Positions 51,126 to 64,000 of a DNA stretch of 64,000 nt are shown one piece after another. Numbering within the stretch: position 1 is the stretch's first letter; each line of letters begins with the position of its first letter. A program made the translations under genes and the position numbers. Source of the DNA: Comamonadaceae bacterium (lineage in GTDB: Bacteria > Pseudomonadota > Gammaproteobacteria > Burkholderiales > Burkholderiaceae_C); NCBI GenBank assembly GCA_027488985.1, contig JAIYAR010000002.1, positions 1 to 64,000 of the forward strand, written 5' to 3'. The notes under the pieces are model-generated. The model was given only the letters and a program-made list of their open reading frames with translations. It made no database searches and had not been told where the DNA came from.

Positions 51126-51796
51126 CGGCGCAGCCCACATCTTCGGCCCTGCACCAAGTCCGCGCGGCCATCCGCGCCAACGCGCTGCCGGGTGTGTTGC
51201 TGTGGTGCGGCTTGGCCGTGCTGTTGCTGGCCTACGCCACCGTGCCCGCCTTCCAGCAGGGCCTGGCCCGCTGGGGCGATGTGAAAGAGGCGTGGGGCCT
51301 TGCGTTTGCGTTTGTGTCTTACGTGGTGTTTGCGGTGCTGGTGCCCGAGGGCTTGAGCGTTGCACTCGGTCGCCAGACCTGGACTCGCAAGACCACCCGC
51401 GATGTGCTCTATGCCGCGCTGGTGTTCGGCAGCATTGGCCTCACGGTGGACGTGCTGTACGGCGTGCAAGTGCATCTGTTCGGCGAGCAGAGCGATGCGC
51501 TCACGCTGGTCAAGAAGATGCTGTTTGACCAGTTTGTGTATTCGCCGGTGTCCAACTTTGTGATCGTTGCGCTGTTTGCCTGGCGCGAGGGCGGCTTCAC
51601 CCGCAAGACGCTGCGGCATCTGTTTTCTGCCGACTTTCTGGCGCACCAGTACCTGCCGGTGCTGATCGCCATGTGGTGCGTCTGGATACCCGGGGTGATG
51701 GTGATTTACTTCATGCCTACCGAACTCCAGTTTCCGGTGGCTTCGCTCATTCTGGTGTTCTGGATTCTGATTTTCAAGTTCGTTCGCAAGGGCTGA
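51122..51796 (+). CDS. Mpv17/PMP22-like membrane protein
   Basis: The 224-residue protein has four or five helices (about 23-43, 60-82, 97-117, 140-160 and 180-215). The stretch VKKMLFDQFVYSP resembles the human Mpv17 DALKKMLLDQGGFAP region, and MWCVWIPGVMVIYFMPTELQ followed by FWILIF resembles its WPAVQLANFYLVP region and final WNSYLS motif. The similarity is by eye and partial, but the spacing also agrees. Its start overlaps the MYG1 stop codon. Confidence 0.6.
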   Translation: MTAQPTSSALHQVRAAIRANALPGVLLWCGLAVLLLAYATVPAFQQGLARWGDVKEAWGLAFAFVSYVVFAVLVPEGLSVALGRQTWTRKTTRDVLYAALVFGSIGLTVDVLYGVQVHLFGEQSDALTLVKKMLFDQFVYSPVSNFVIVALFAWREGGFTRKTLRHLFSADFLAHQYLPVLIAMWCVWIPGVMVIYFMPTELQFPVASLILVFWILIFKFVRKG

Positions 51797-51812
51797 TTGC
51801 TATCAAATAAAT

Positions 51813-51848
51813 AGCTACTCGCGCATATTCCATAAGCGCTGGAGGCTA
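51813..51848. repeat. Dispersed intergenic palindrome, copy 6
   Basis: AGCTACTCGCGCATATTCCATAAGCGCTGGAGGCT shows the same core (GCGCATATTCCATAAGCGC) with imperfect outer arms. Its last bases (51846-51848) supply the stop codon of the convergent DTW gene. Confidence 0.7.
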
Positions 51849-52454
51849 TTTTCTTGCATATACCATCTGCCCGGCCACAAACGTATCAAAGGCTGCCAGC
51901 AGCGGCTGCCAGCTTTCTGTGTTCCGCTCCAGTTGCGCCAAAGCCGCGCAGGTAGCCTCCAGGGTGGAAAGCTGGCCCGGCGCATGGGCTTTGCGGATCG
52001 CGTAGCGGCTGGTCGGCGCCTCGTCCAGGGCCAAACGCGGTAGCCGCTGCAGGCCCAGGCTCAAATGCAACATCTTCCGGCTCTTGCGCCAGGTGGCGTC
52101 TAGCACCACCAATCGCAGTTTCTCGGGGTGCACCAGCCGCGCGGGTTCCAGCAAGGCGGGTGCTGCATGCCCCTCATAGACGGTGGGTGGGTAGAGCAGC
52201 ACGGTGGTGCGCGGCCCGGGCAGCAAGGCCTGCAATGCAGCCTCGTCAAATACTTCGCCCACCACGATGCGGCTGCCCGGCACGCTCAGGTGCAAGAGGC
52301 GCGCACTGTTTTTGGCGTGGTGCACCTCCAGTGGATGCTGCAATATCAACAACTCGCAAGCGCTCGGGGTGGGCACCACCAAATGGCACAGGCAAGTGGC
52401 TTGCGGGCGCAGGCAGTGCGCACAAACAAGGCGGCGGACGGGGGAAGCGTTCAT
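51846..52454 (-). CDS. DTW-domain tRNA-uridine aminocarboxypropyltransferase
   Basis: The 202-residue protein has an N-terminal zinc site (CAHCLRPQATCLC) and the DTW domain. Landmarks are LLILQHPLEVHHAKNSARL, TTVLLYPPTVYEG, the VVLDATWRKSRKMLHLSLGL motif in which DTW is DATW, and the C-terminal TSRYAIRKAHAPGQLSTLEA. Members (TapT/TuaA, YfiP) attach an acp group to uridine 47 of tRNA using S-adenosylmethionine. It is convergent with the Mpv17-like gene. Confidence 0.88.
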   Translation of the reverse strand: MNASPVRRLVCAHCLRPQATCLCHLVVPTPSACELLILQHPLEVHHAKNSARLLHLSVPGSRIVVGEVFDEAALQALLPGPRTTVLLYPPTVYEGHAAPALLEPARLVHPEKLRLVVLDATWRKSRKMLHLSLGLQRLPRLALDEAPTSRYAIRKAHAPGQLSTLEATCAALAQLERNTESWQPLLAAFDTFVAGQMVYARK

Positions 52455-52587
52455 AGGGTGGCTGCGGGATCGTACAGAAATTGATCTATGTCACTTGTTG
52501 TGGCGTCAGACCCTCACGTACACTGGCCCGAATCTACTTTACGAATGCCAAGTGATGCTGCCCCAAACCTTGGAGTCGCACTCCGCC

Positions 52588-53550
52588 ATGTCGCACAGCT
52601 CAGGCCGCCGCCGTTGGCTGGCCGGTGGCCTGGCCTTGGGCTTGGCGCCCTTGCTTCCGGCGTGCAGCAAGCCAGTGCCGGTGATGCGGGTGGGTTCTAT
52701 CGTATTCCCCGGCTATGAATTGATGTTCATGGCCCGCGAGCGTGGCCTCCTCGATAGCCGCAAGGTCCGCCTGATCGAAATGCTGGCCAATACGGACACC
52801 CTGCGAGCGTTGGCCGCAGGTCAACTCGAAGGTGCAGCCCTGACCCTCGACGAAATGATGAGCGCCCGTGCCGAAGGCGTGGATATGCGCGTGGTGATGG
52901 TGATCGACATTTCCCAAGGCGCCGATGTGGTCATGGCCCGCCGCGGCGTCACTCTGGACAACCTGGGCGGCAAGCGCATCGCGGTCGAGGAGGGCGCCAT
53001 GGGCGCCGTCATGCTCAGCTCGTTGCTGCGTGCGGCCCAGTTGCGGGTGGATGAGGTCAAAAAAGTGACGATGACCCTGGACAGCAGCCTGAAGGTCTTC
53101 AGCACGGGCAAGGTCGATGCGATAGTCACGGCCGAGCCTTGGGCCACCAAGCTGGAGGCTCAAGGCGCACAGCGCATATACGACAGCTCCCGCATTCCCG
53201 GACGCATTACTGATGTGCTCGCGGTGCGTGCCGATGTCCTGGAAACCCAGGCAGAGGCCATTCGCACGCTGGTTGATGCGCATTTTGAAGCCCGGCATTT
53301 CTTTCAAGCGCAGCCTGCAAAGGCAGCCTCCTACATGGCTGCGCGAATGCAGATCCCTGCCGACGAAGTGCCTGCCTCGATGCGGGGACTGCAGCTGCCC
53401 GATGCCGCCGAAAACCGGCGCCTTCTTGAGGAGGGCGGCAACTTTCACCGCACTGCGCTGGAGCTCCAGCGTGTGATGTTTGAGGCCGGACTGTTGCCCA
53501 AACTGTCTGAGCCGGGTGAGTTGGTGGACATCCGCTACCTGCCGGCCTGA
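52588..53550 (+). CDS. Exported solute-binding lipoprotein, NitT/TauT-like (stand-alone)
   Basis: From ATG 52588 the product has 320 residues; ATG 52555 is an alternative. The N-terminus [24 protein letters not shown] has a twin-arginine-like start and a lipobox cysteine. The mature part has [41 protein letters not shown] and [17 protein letters not shown], as in NMT1/SsuA-type binding proteins. No permease or ATPase lies next to it. It precedes the large hybrid kinase by 5 bases, so it probably serves as its ligand receptor. Confidence 0.8.
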   Translation: MSHSSGRRRWLAGGLALGLAPLLPACSKPVPVMRVGSIVFPGYELMFMARERGLLDSRKVRLIEMLANTDTLRALAAGQLEGAALTLDEMMSARAEGVDMRVVMVIDISQGADVVMARRGVTLDNLGGKRIAVEEGAMGAVMLSSLLRAAQLRVDEVKKVTMTLDSSLKVFSTGKVDAIVTAEPWATKLEAQGAQRIYDSSRIPGRITDVLAVRADVLETQAEAIRTLVDAHFEARHFFQAQPAKAASYMAARMQIPADEVPASMRGLQLPDAAENRRLLEEGGNFHRTALELQRVMFEAGLLPKLSEPGELVDIRYLPA

Positions 53551-53555
53551 GCCCC

Positions 53556-57411
<3,856 letters not shown>

Positions 57412-57422
<11 letters not shown>

Positions 57423-58575
57423 ACCTGTTGCGCTGCCTCACCGCCCCACCGTGCTGGTGGTGGATGACACGCCTGAGAACCTGCTGCTCATGCAGTCCCT
57501 GCTGCGGGACGACTACAAAGTCAAAGGCGCCAACCACGGGGAGCGCGCTCTCAAGATCGTCGCGGGCGACGCTCCGCCGGACCTGATCCTGCTCGACATC
57601 ATGATGCCGGGTATGGACGGCTACGAAGTGTGCCGTCGCATCAAGGCAGACCCCAAAACGCGGCATATTCCGGTAATCTTCCTGACCGCCAAATCCCAGA
57701 CGGAAGATGAAGCCTTCGGCCTCTCACTGGGCGCTGCCGACTACATCACCAAACCCATCAGCCCGCCCATTGTGTTGGCCCGGGTGCGCAACCAGTTGGC
57801 GGTGAAGGCGTCGGCAGATTTCCTGCGGGACCAGAACGAGTATCTGGAGGCTGAGGTCAGCAAGCGCACCCATGAGGTGTCTGCCATTCAGGACGTGACC
57901 ATTCTGGCCATGGCCTCTCTAGCGGAAACGCGGGACTCGGACACCGGCAACCACATCCGCCGCACCCAGCATTACGTGCAGTCCCTGGCAAGCAAGCTGG
58001 CAGACCACCCCAAGTTCAGCGCTTATTTGACGCCGGCCACGATTGCCATGCTCTACAAGTCTGCACCCCTGCATGACATCGGCAAAGTGGGTATTCCCGA
58101 CCGCATTCTGCTCAAACCCGGCAAGCTTACGCCGGAAGAGTTTGAAGTCATGAAAACCCACACCACCTTGGGGCGCGATGCCATTGCCCATGCCGAGCGG
58201 GAGCTGGGCACCGAGGTGGCTTTCCTCACCATGGCCAAAGAAATTGCCTATGGTCATCAGGAAAAGTGGGATGGCAGCGGTTATCCGCAGGGCTTGGCCG
58301 GCGATGCCATCCCGGTTTCGGCACGCCTGATGGCGGTTGCTGATGTGTACGACGCGCTGATCAGTCGCCGTGTGTACAAAGAGCCCATGCCGCACTCCAA
58401 GGCCGTGGACATCATTGCTCAGGGGCGGGGCAGCCATTTCGACCCCGACATGGTGGATGCCTTCCTGGCCACTCAGGACCAGTTTCTAGCGATTGCCGGT
58501 ACCTACAGCGATAGTGAGGAAGACCTGCAGGTCAAAGCAGACTACGCGGATGTAGCCGGTTTGCCCTACCGCTAA
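57412..58575 (+). CDS. Response regulator with HD-GYP cyclic-di-GMP phosphodiesterase output
   Basis: The ATG at 57412 gives 387 residues and overlaps the kinase gene by 11 bases, with a good ribosome site (aaggaa). The receiver has VVDDTPEN, Asp62 in [11 protein letters not shown] and the lysine of YITKPI. The HD-GYP domain (about 165-370) has His221-Asp222 in [11 protein letters not shown], and [12 protein letters not shown] for the GYP motif, plus [20 protein letters not shown]. Such RpfG-like proteins degrade c-di-GMP. Confidence 0.92.
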
Positions 58576-58604
58576 GCTACGGAATCCGCTTCAAGAAATC
58601 CGAC

Positions 58605-58847
58605 ATGCCTGCACCCGACAAAGTCAAAGGCCCCGCGTCTTACTTCCCGTCTATCGAGAAAACCTACGGCCAGCCCTTGGCGCACTGGTTTGCGCTGGTG
58701 CAACAACAGCAAGGCAAAAAACACATGGAAATTGTGGCGTGGCTCAAGGCCGAGCATGGTCTCGGGCATGGCCATGCCAATGCCATCGTGGCGCATCGTT
58801 TGGCACCGTTAAAGCCTGACCGGCAGAAGCGCCTGAACGCTCCATGA
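58605..58847 (+). CDS. DUF4287-family small protein
   Basis: The 80-residue protein has the DUF4287 pattern YFPSIEKTYGQPLAHWFALV followed by KHMEIVAWLKAEHGLGHGHANAIVAH. These short helical proteins are of unknown function. The stop codon overlaps the next start (ATGA), and the gene lies 29 bases after the HD-GYP gene, so it may belong to the same transcript. Confidence 0.85.
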   Translation: MPAPDKVKGPASYFPSIEKTYGQPLAHWFALVQQQQGKKHMEIVAWLKAEHGLGHGHANAIVAHRLAPLKPDRQKRLNAP

Positions 58848-59875
58848 CACCGCAGGACACCCCTGAACACGCGCGCTTGAAAGCCTTGCCCAAGGCCGAA
58901 ATCCATCTGCACTTGGAAGGTTGCTTTGAGGCGGCGCTGCTCGCCCAATGGGCTCGCGCCGAGGGCGTAGCGCTGCCCCGGCCGCAGGACGAATTGTTCA
59001 AGTTCTCGGGGCTGGTGGACTTTCTGGGTTTCTTGGATCTGGCCTGTGGACTCGCCCGCACGCCAGACCGGCTGGTGGAGCTGAGCTACGGCTTGAGCCG
59101 GCGGCTGGCCGCTAGCGGCACTGGTTATGCCGATGTGATCTTCAACCCCACGCACTGGCACGCATGGCACGGCCGCTTGGGCGCCATGCTGGACGCGATC
59201 GACGCGGGCTTCATTGCGGCCGAGCAGGATGGCCTGCCGGGTGTGGGTCTGTGCGTCAGCCTGTTGCGTACGCAAACGGCGGATCAAGCCATAGAGCTGG
59301 TGGACACTCTCGTGGCCTTGCGCCACCCGCGAGTGGTGGCGTTGTCGGTCGACGGCAATGAAGCTGCCGCCGGCCGGACGGGCCCCCGGTTTGCGGATGC
59401 CTTCCGCAAGGCGGGTGCTGCAGGTCTGCGCCGCACGGTGCATGCGGGTGAATCCAGCGGACCCGAGGGCGTGCGTGATGCAGTGGAGCTCTTGGATGCC
59501 GACCGTATTGACCACGGTGTGCGCGCCATCGAAGACCCGGCACTGGTGCAGCTGCTGGCAGACAAGCAAATCCCGCTGGGGGTGTGCACCACCTCGAATC
59601 TGGTGCTGGGGGTGTATCCGTCCATAGACGTTCACCCCGTTGAGCGCCTGCGCCAGGCGGGTGTGCCTGTGTCACTGAACACTGACGACCCGGCGCTGCT
59701 GGGAGCCAGCCTGGTGGGCGAGTACGCGCTGTGTCGCCAGACTTTCGGCTGGACGGATGCAGTCACCGCCGCAGTGGCTCGCACCTCCATAGCGGCCAGT
59801 TTTGCCAATGCCGACCTGAAAGCCAGCTTGCTCAGCCAGTTGTATGACTGGCAAGCCGGTATCCAAGAGACTTAG
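58844..59875 (+). CDS. Adenosine deaminase family protein
   Basis: The 343-residue enzyme has the zinc motif AEIHLHLEGCFE (residues 18-29), HAGESSGPEGVRDAV with the catalytic glutamate, DRIDHGVRAIEDP, and the late LNTDDPALLG aspartate pair. This is the full metal-ligand set of adenosine/adenine deaminases. It lacks flanking purine genes. Whether adenosine or adenine (or a related aminopurine) is the substrate is not shown by the sequence. Its end overlaps the convergent yghU by four bases. Confidence 0.88.
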   Translation: MTPQDTPEHARLKALPKAEIHLHLEGCFEAALLAQWARAEGVALPRPQDELFKFSGLVDFLGFLDLACGLARTPDRLVELSYGLSRRLAASGTGYADVIFNPTHWHAWHGRLGAMLDAIDAGFIAAEQDGLPGVGLCVSLLRTQTADQAIELVDTLVALRHPRVVALSVDGNEAAAGRTGPRFADAFRKAGAAGLRRTVHAGESSGPEGVRDAVELLDADRIDHGVRAIEDPALVQLLADKQIPLGVCTTSNLVLGVYPSIDVHPVERLRQAGVPVSLNTDDPALLGASLVGEYALCRQTFGWTDAVTAAVARTSIAASFANADLKASLLSQLYDWQAGIQET

Positions 59876-60729
59876 CCCAGCGTCTTGCCGTCGAAGTCGC
59901 TGGCGTTGTGTCGTTCGCGCACTTGTTCTGAAGGTTCTCCGGTCACCTTGTTCACCATGCGGCCGCGCTTCACGGCCGGGCGGGCGTAGAGCTGGTCTGC
60001 CCAGCGTTGCACGTGTTGGTATTCGTGCACGCTCAAGAACTCGGCAGCGCCGTAAGCCCAGCCCTTGACCAGCCCGCCGTACCAAGGGAAGACCGCCATA
60101 TCTGCGATGGTGTACTCGCTGCCCGCCAGGTATTCGTTATCAGCCAGGCGCCTGTCCAGCACATCTAGCTCGCGCTTCACTTCCATGGCGAAGCGGTCAA
60201 TGGCGTACTCAATCTTGGTTGGCGCGTAGGCGTAAAAGTGCCCGAAGCCACCGCCCAAGTAAGGCGCACTGCCCATCTGCCAGAAGAGCCAGTTCAGGGT
60301 TTCGGTGCGCCCCGCAATGTCTTTGGGCACAAAGGCGCCGAACTTTTCGGCCAGGTAAAGCAGGATGGAGCCCGACTCAAACACACGCAAAGGCTCGGGT
60401 CCGCTGCGGTCCAGCAAGGCGGGGATTTTGGAGTTGGGGTTCACGTCCACAAAGCCGGAGCCGAACTGGTCGCCATCGCGAATGTTGATCAACCATGCGT
60501 CGTACTCGGCACCGGTGTGGCCGAGGGCCAGCAACTCTTCAAGCAGGATGGTTACTTTCACGCCATTGGGCGTACCCAGCGAATACAGCTGCAGCGGGTG
60601 CTTGCCCACTGGTAATTCTTTGTCGTGCGTGGGTCCGGCGATGGGCCGGTTGATGCTGGCGAACGCGCCGCCATTGTCTTTGTCCCAAGTCCAAACTTTG
60701 GGAGGCACGTAAGGGGAGGAGTCGGTCAT
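59872..60729 (-). CDS. yghU: YghU-like glutathione S-transferase / disulfide-bond reductase
   Basis: The 285-residue protein has an N-terminal extension (YVPPKVWTWDKDNGGAFASI NRP pattern) and HPLQLYSLGTPNGVKVTILLEEL, followed by the helical C-terminal domain (QMGSAPYLGGGFGHFYAYAP). These are typical of the nu-class YghU/YfcG group, which binds two glutathiones and reduces disulfides. It is convergent with the adenosine deaminase gene. Confidence 0.92.
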   Translation of the reverse strand: MTDSSPYVPPKVWTWDKDNGGAFASINRPIAGPTHDKELPVGKHPLQLYSLGTPNGVKVTILLEELLALGHTGAEYDAWLINIRDGDQFGSGFVDVNPNSKIPALLDRSGPEPLRVFESGSILLYLAEKFGAFVPKDIAGRTETLNWLFWQMGSAPYLGGGFGHFYAYAPTKIEYAIDRFAMEVKRELDVLDRRLADNEYLAGSEYTIADMAVFPWYGGLVKGWAYGAAEFLSVHEYQHVQRWADQLYARPAVKRGRMVNKVTGEPSEQVRERHNASDFDGKTLG

Positions 60730-60832
60730 GTGGGGTTCCGGAAAGATGGTTGTCCAGTCCGCCTCATGATATTCCTGAACCGTAAAGCCTGTCTGCGCAG
60801 GGATGCTTGCTGTGCCTCAGTGACAATGCCGC

Positions 60833-61177
60833 ATGAGCACTTTCCTACTCCTTGTTGCCTCCAATGTTTTCATGACCGTTGCCTGGTACGGCCACCTCAA
60901 GTTCGGTAACGATTGGCCGCTGTGGCGCGTGATTCTGGTGTCCTGGGGCATTGCGTTTTTTGAGTACTGCCTGGCAGTTCCCGCCAACCGGTTGGGCTAC
61001 GGCGTGTTCTCCGGTTTCCAGCTCAAGATACTGCAAGAGGTGGTGACGCTCAGCGTCTTCGTCGGCTTTGCAGTGTTGGTGCTGAAAGAAAAGTTCGCGT
61101 GGAACTACATCGCCGCCTTCGTGTGCCTGGGCGGTGCGGCCTTCTTTGCGTTTGCGTTCAAAGCGCCGGCAGCTTGA
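60833..61177 (+). CDS. DUF486-family small multidrug-like membrane protein
   Basis: The 114-residue protein has four helices (about 3-20, 30-50, 65-85 and 92-110). Characteristic segments are ASNVFMTVAWYGHLKFG and SWGIAFFEYCLAVPANRLGYG followed by GFQLKILQEV, the DUF486 signature of the DMT superfamily. No transport substrate is known. The gene stands alone; a small inverted repeat (GCTCCTG/CAGGAGC, 61198-61214) lies downstream. Confidence 0.87.
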   Translation: MSTFLLLVASNVFMTVAWYGHLKFGNDWPLWRVILVSWGIAFFEYCLAVPANRLGYGVFSGFQLKILQEVVTLSVFVGFAVLVLKEKFAWNYIAAFVCLGGAAFFAFAFKAPAA

Positions 61178-61294
61178 GACTTTTACAGAATTGAAGTGCT
61201 CCTGTTTCAGGAGCTTGCCGCGCAATGAAGGCGGGCGCTAGAGGCCAATTTGCCTCGTGGTGCCCGTGGATTCGGCTTGAAATCCGGTCGGCGG

Positions 61295-62566
61295 TCAAAC
61301 CACCTTCGCACGCTCCAGCATCGCATGCAGCAACACATTGCATCCCGCTGTGATGTGCTCGGGCTTGGCGTCTTCAATCTCGTTGTGGCTGATGCCGTCT
61401 TTGCAGGGGATGAAGATCATGCCGCTGGGTGCCAGCTTGGCCATGTACACCGCGTCGTGGCCTGCGCCTGAGACGGCGGGCATGTTGGAGTAGCCCAGCT
61501 TCTTGGCGGCTCGGCCTACTGCTTCTACGCAGTCGTCATGGAAGGCGATCGCGTTGTAGCTGGACACCATTTCAATCTTCACGTCCACGCCGTGCTCTTG
61601 CGCCACCTTGGCCGCAAAGGCTTTCACCTCGTCGGCCATCTGGTCCACCAACGCGTCGGTGCTGTTGCGCAAGTCGATGCTGAACTTCACGCGGCCGGGG
61701 ATCACGTTGCGGCTGTTGGGGAACACCTGCACCATGCCCACAGTGCCGCGGCCATGCGGCGGGTGACGGTGGGCGGCGGCCACCACGTCTTGCATGATGC
61801 GTGTGGCAGCCAGGAGCGAGTCCTTGCGAAGCGCCATGGGTGTGGGCCCTGCGTGGGCTTCCATGCCGGTCACAGTGCAGTCAAACCAGCGGATGCCAAG
61901 CACGCCGCTCACCACGCCAATGGTCACGTCGTTGTCTTCCAACACCGGGCCTTGCTCGATATGGGTCTCGAAGTACGCTCCGATAGGGTGGTCGCCGGGC
62001 TCCTGGTCACCGATGTAGCCGATGCGCTCCAACTCACCCTTGACGCTTTTGCCTTCGGTGTCGGTCGCGGCATAGGCATGCTCCAGCGTAAAGGCTTTGG
62101 CAAACACGCCCGAGCCCATCATTACCGGTACGAAGCGCGAGCCTTCTTCGTTGGTCCAGAAGGCCACTTCGATGGGCGCTTCGGTCTCAATGCCCAGGTC
62201 GTTCAGGGTGCGTACCACTTCGATGCCGGCCAACACGCCGTAGTTGCCATCGAACTTGCCGCCCGTGGGCTGGGTGTCGATGTGGCTGCCGGTCATGATG
62301 GGGGGCAGGCTGTTGTTGCGGCCAGGCCGGCGCATGAAGCCGTTGCCGATTTTGTCGATGGTGACGGACATGCCGGCTTCGCGCGCCCAGCGGGTGACCA
62401 AGTCGCGGCCTTGTTTGTCCAAGTCCGTCAGCGTCAGGCGGCATACGCCACCTTTGGGTGTTGCGCCGATTTGTGCCAGCTCCATCAGCGAGGCCCAGAG
62501 GCGATCGCCGTTGATGCGGATGTTGGAGATGTCGAGCACGGTGTCGATGTGGGTGTCGGTAGTCAT
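61295..62566 (-). CDS. Zn-dependent N-carbamoyl-amino acid hydrolase, probable beta-ureidopropionase
   Basis: The ATG at 62566 gives 423 residues. Metal ligands and landmarks are GSHIDTQPTGGKFDGNYGVL, FWTNEEGSRFVPVMMGSG, HIEQGPVLEDNDV, GMEAHAGPTPMALRKD, and the final GAGHDAVYMAKLAPSGMIF. This is the AmaB/HyuC-type allantoate amidohydrolase family. Beside dihydropyrimidinase it most likely opens N-carbamoyl-beta-alanine in the last step of reductive pyrimidine breakdown. It lies 10 bases after the dihydropyrimidinase gene. Confidence 0.9.
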   Translation of the reverse strand: MTTDTHIDTVLDISNIRINGDRLWASLMELAQIGATPKGGVCRLTLTDLDKQGRDLVTRWAREAGMSVTIDKIGNGFMRRPGRNNSLPPIMTGSHIDTQPTGGKFDGNYGVLAGIEVVRTLNDLGIETEAPIEVAFWTNEEGSRFVPVMMGSGVFAKAFTLEHAYAATDTEGKSVKGELERIGYIGDQEPGDHPIGAYFETHIEQGPVLEDNDVTIGVVSGVLGIRWFDCTVTGMEAHAGPTPMALRKDSLLAATRIMQDVVAAAHRHPPHGRGTVGMVQVFPNSRNVIPGRVKFSIDLRNSTDALVDQMADEVKAFAAKVAQEHGVDVKIEMVSSYNAIAFHDDCVEAVGRAAKKLGYSNMPAVSGAGHDAVYMAKLAPSGMIFIPCKDGISHNEIEDAKPEHITAGCNVLLHAMLERAKVV

Positions 62567-62576
62567 GGTGCTTCCT

Positions 62577-64000
<1,424 letters not shown>

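Noticed and set aside
61198..61214. GCTCCTG-TTT-CAGGAGC hairpin after the DUF486 gene as a terminator
   Set aside because: The stem is only 7 bp and is not followed by a U-run; too weak to call.

Overview
The window looks like a chromosomal segment of a betaproteobacterium of the Comamonadaceae (Rhodoferax/Curvibacter/Acidovorax neighbourhood). This rests on the GC-rich codon use, the density of ABC, tripartite and TRAP-type uptake genes, the family make-up (CopI, BigR/Blh, Rrf2, TctAB), and a dispersed intergenic palindrome of the kind I associate with this family. The taxon is an inference; no rRNA, tRNA, phage, insertion sequence or CRISPR array is visible.

Layout. 1-5.8 kb: carboxylate uptake and sensing (tctA partial, tctB, a TRAP binding protein, and a divergent DctS/DctR-like two-component pair). 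5.9-10.2 kb: a NitT/TauT-type ABC transporter operon ending in a RutR-like repressor, preceded by a candidate sigma-54 promoter and a RutR-type operator; probably nitrogen-controlled pyrimidine uptake. 10.3-16.9 kb: a secreted amidohydrolase, the sulfate ABC operon sbp-cysT-cysW-cysA, a MipA-like outer membrane protein and a CopD-like membrane protein. 17-21.9 kb: nhaR-like and Rrf2 regulators, then a BigR-controlled sulfide/persulfide module (DUF442 sulfurtransferase, two YeeE/YedE halves, bigR, blh, DUF599). 21.9-26.7 kb: a seven-gene copper-handling operon. 27-31.4 kb: a YehZYXW/OsmF-type osmoprotectant ABC operon. 31.6-34.3 kb: an RBBP9-type hydrolase, an EamA exporter and a second sulfate-binding protein. 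34.6-42.1 kb: a polyol ABC transporter with two polyol dehydrogenases and an AraC regulator. 42.1-49.2 kb: a second AraC regulator, an EamA transporter, an RND efflux pair and TerC. 49.3-52.5 kb: hydroxypyruvate isomerase, MYG1, an Mpv17-like membrane protein and a DTW-domain tRNA modifier. 52.6-58.6 kb: a binding lipoprotein, a large hybrid histidine kinase and an HD-GYP response regulator. 58.6-64 kb: DUF4287, adenosine deaminase, YghU, DUF486, then a carbamoyl-amidohydrolase and dihydropyrimidinase (partial) for reductive pyrimidine breakdown.

How the parts fit. The RutR-type transporter at the left and the dihydropyrimidinase/ureidopropionase genes at the right plausibly serve one pathway although they lie about 50 kb apart. 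The sulfate operon and the RBBP9-hydrolase gene share a conserved 38-bp promoter element containing a 17-bp palindrome. The most interesting items are the sigma-54/RutR promoter with a perfect hairpin embedded in the start of rutR, the shared sulfur-type promoter element, the overlapping MYG1/Mpv17-like gene pair, the binding-lipoprotein/hybrid-kinase/HD-GYP module, and the dctP-tctB-tctA mixture of two transporter classes.
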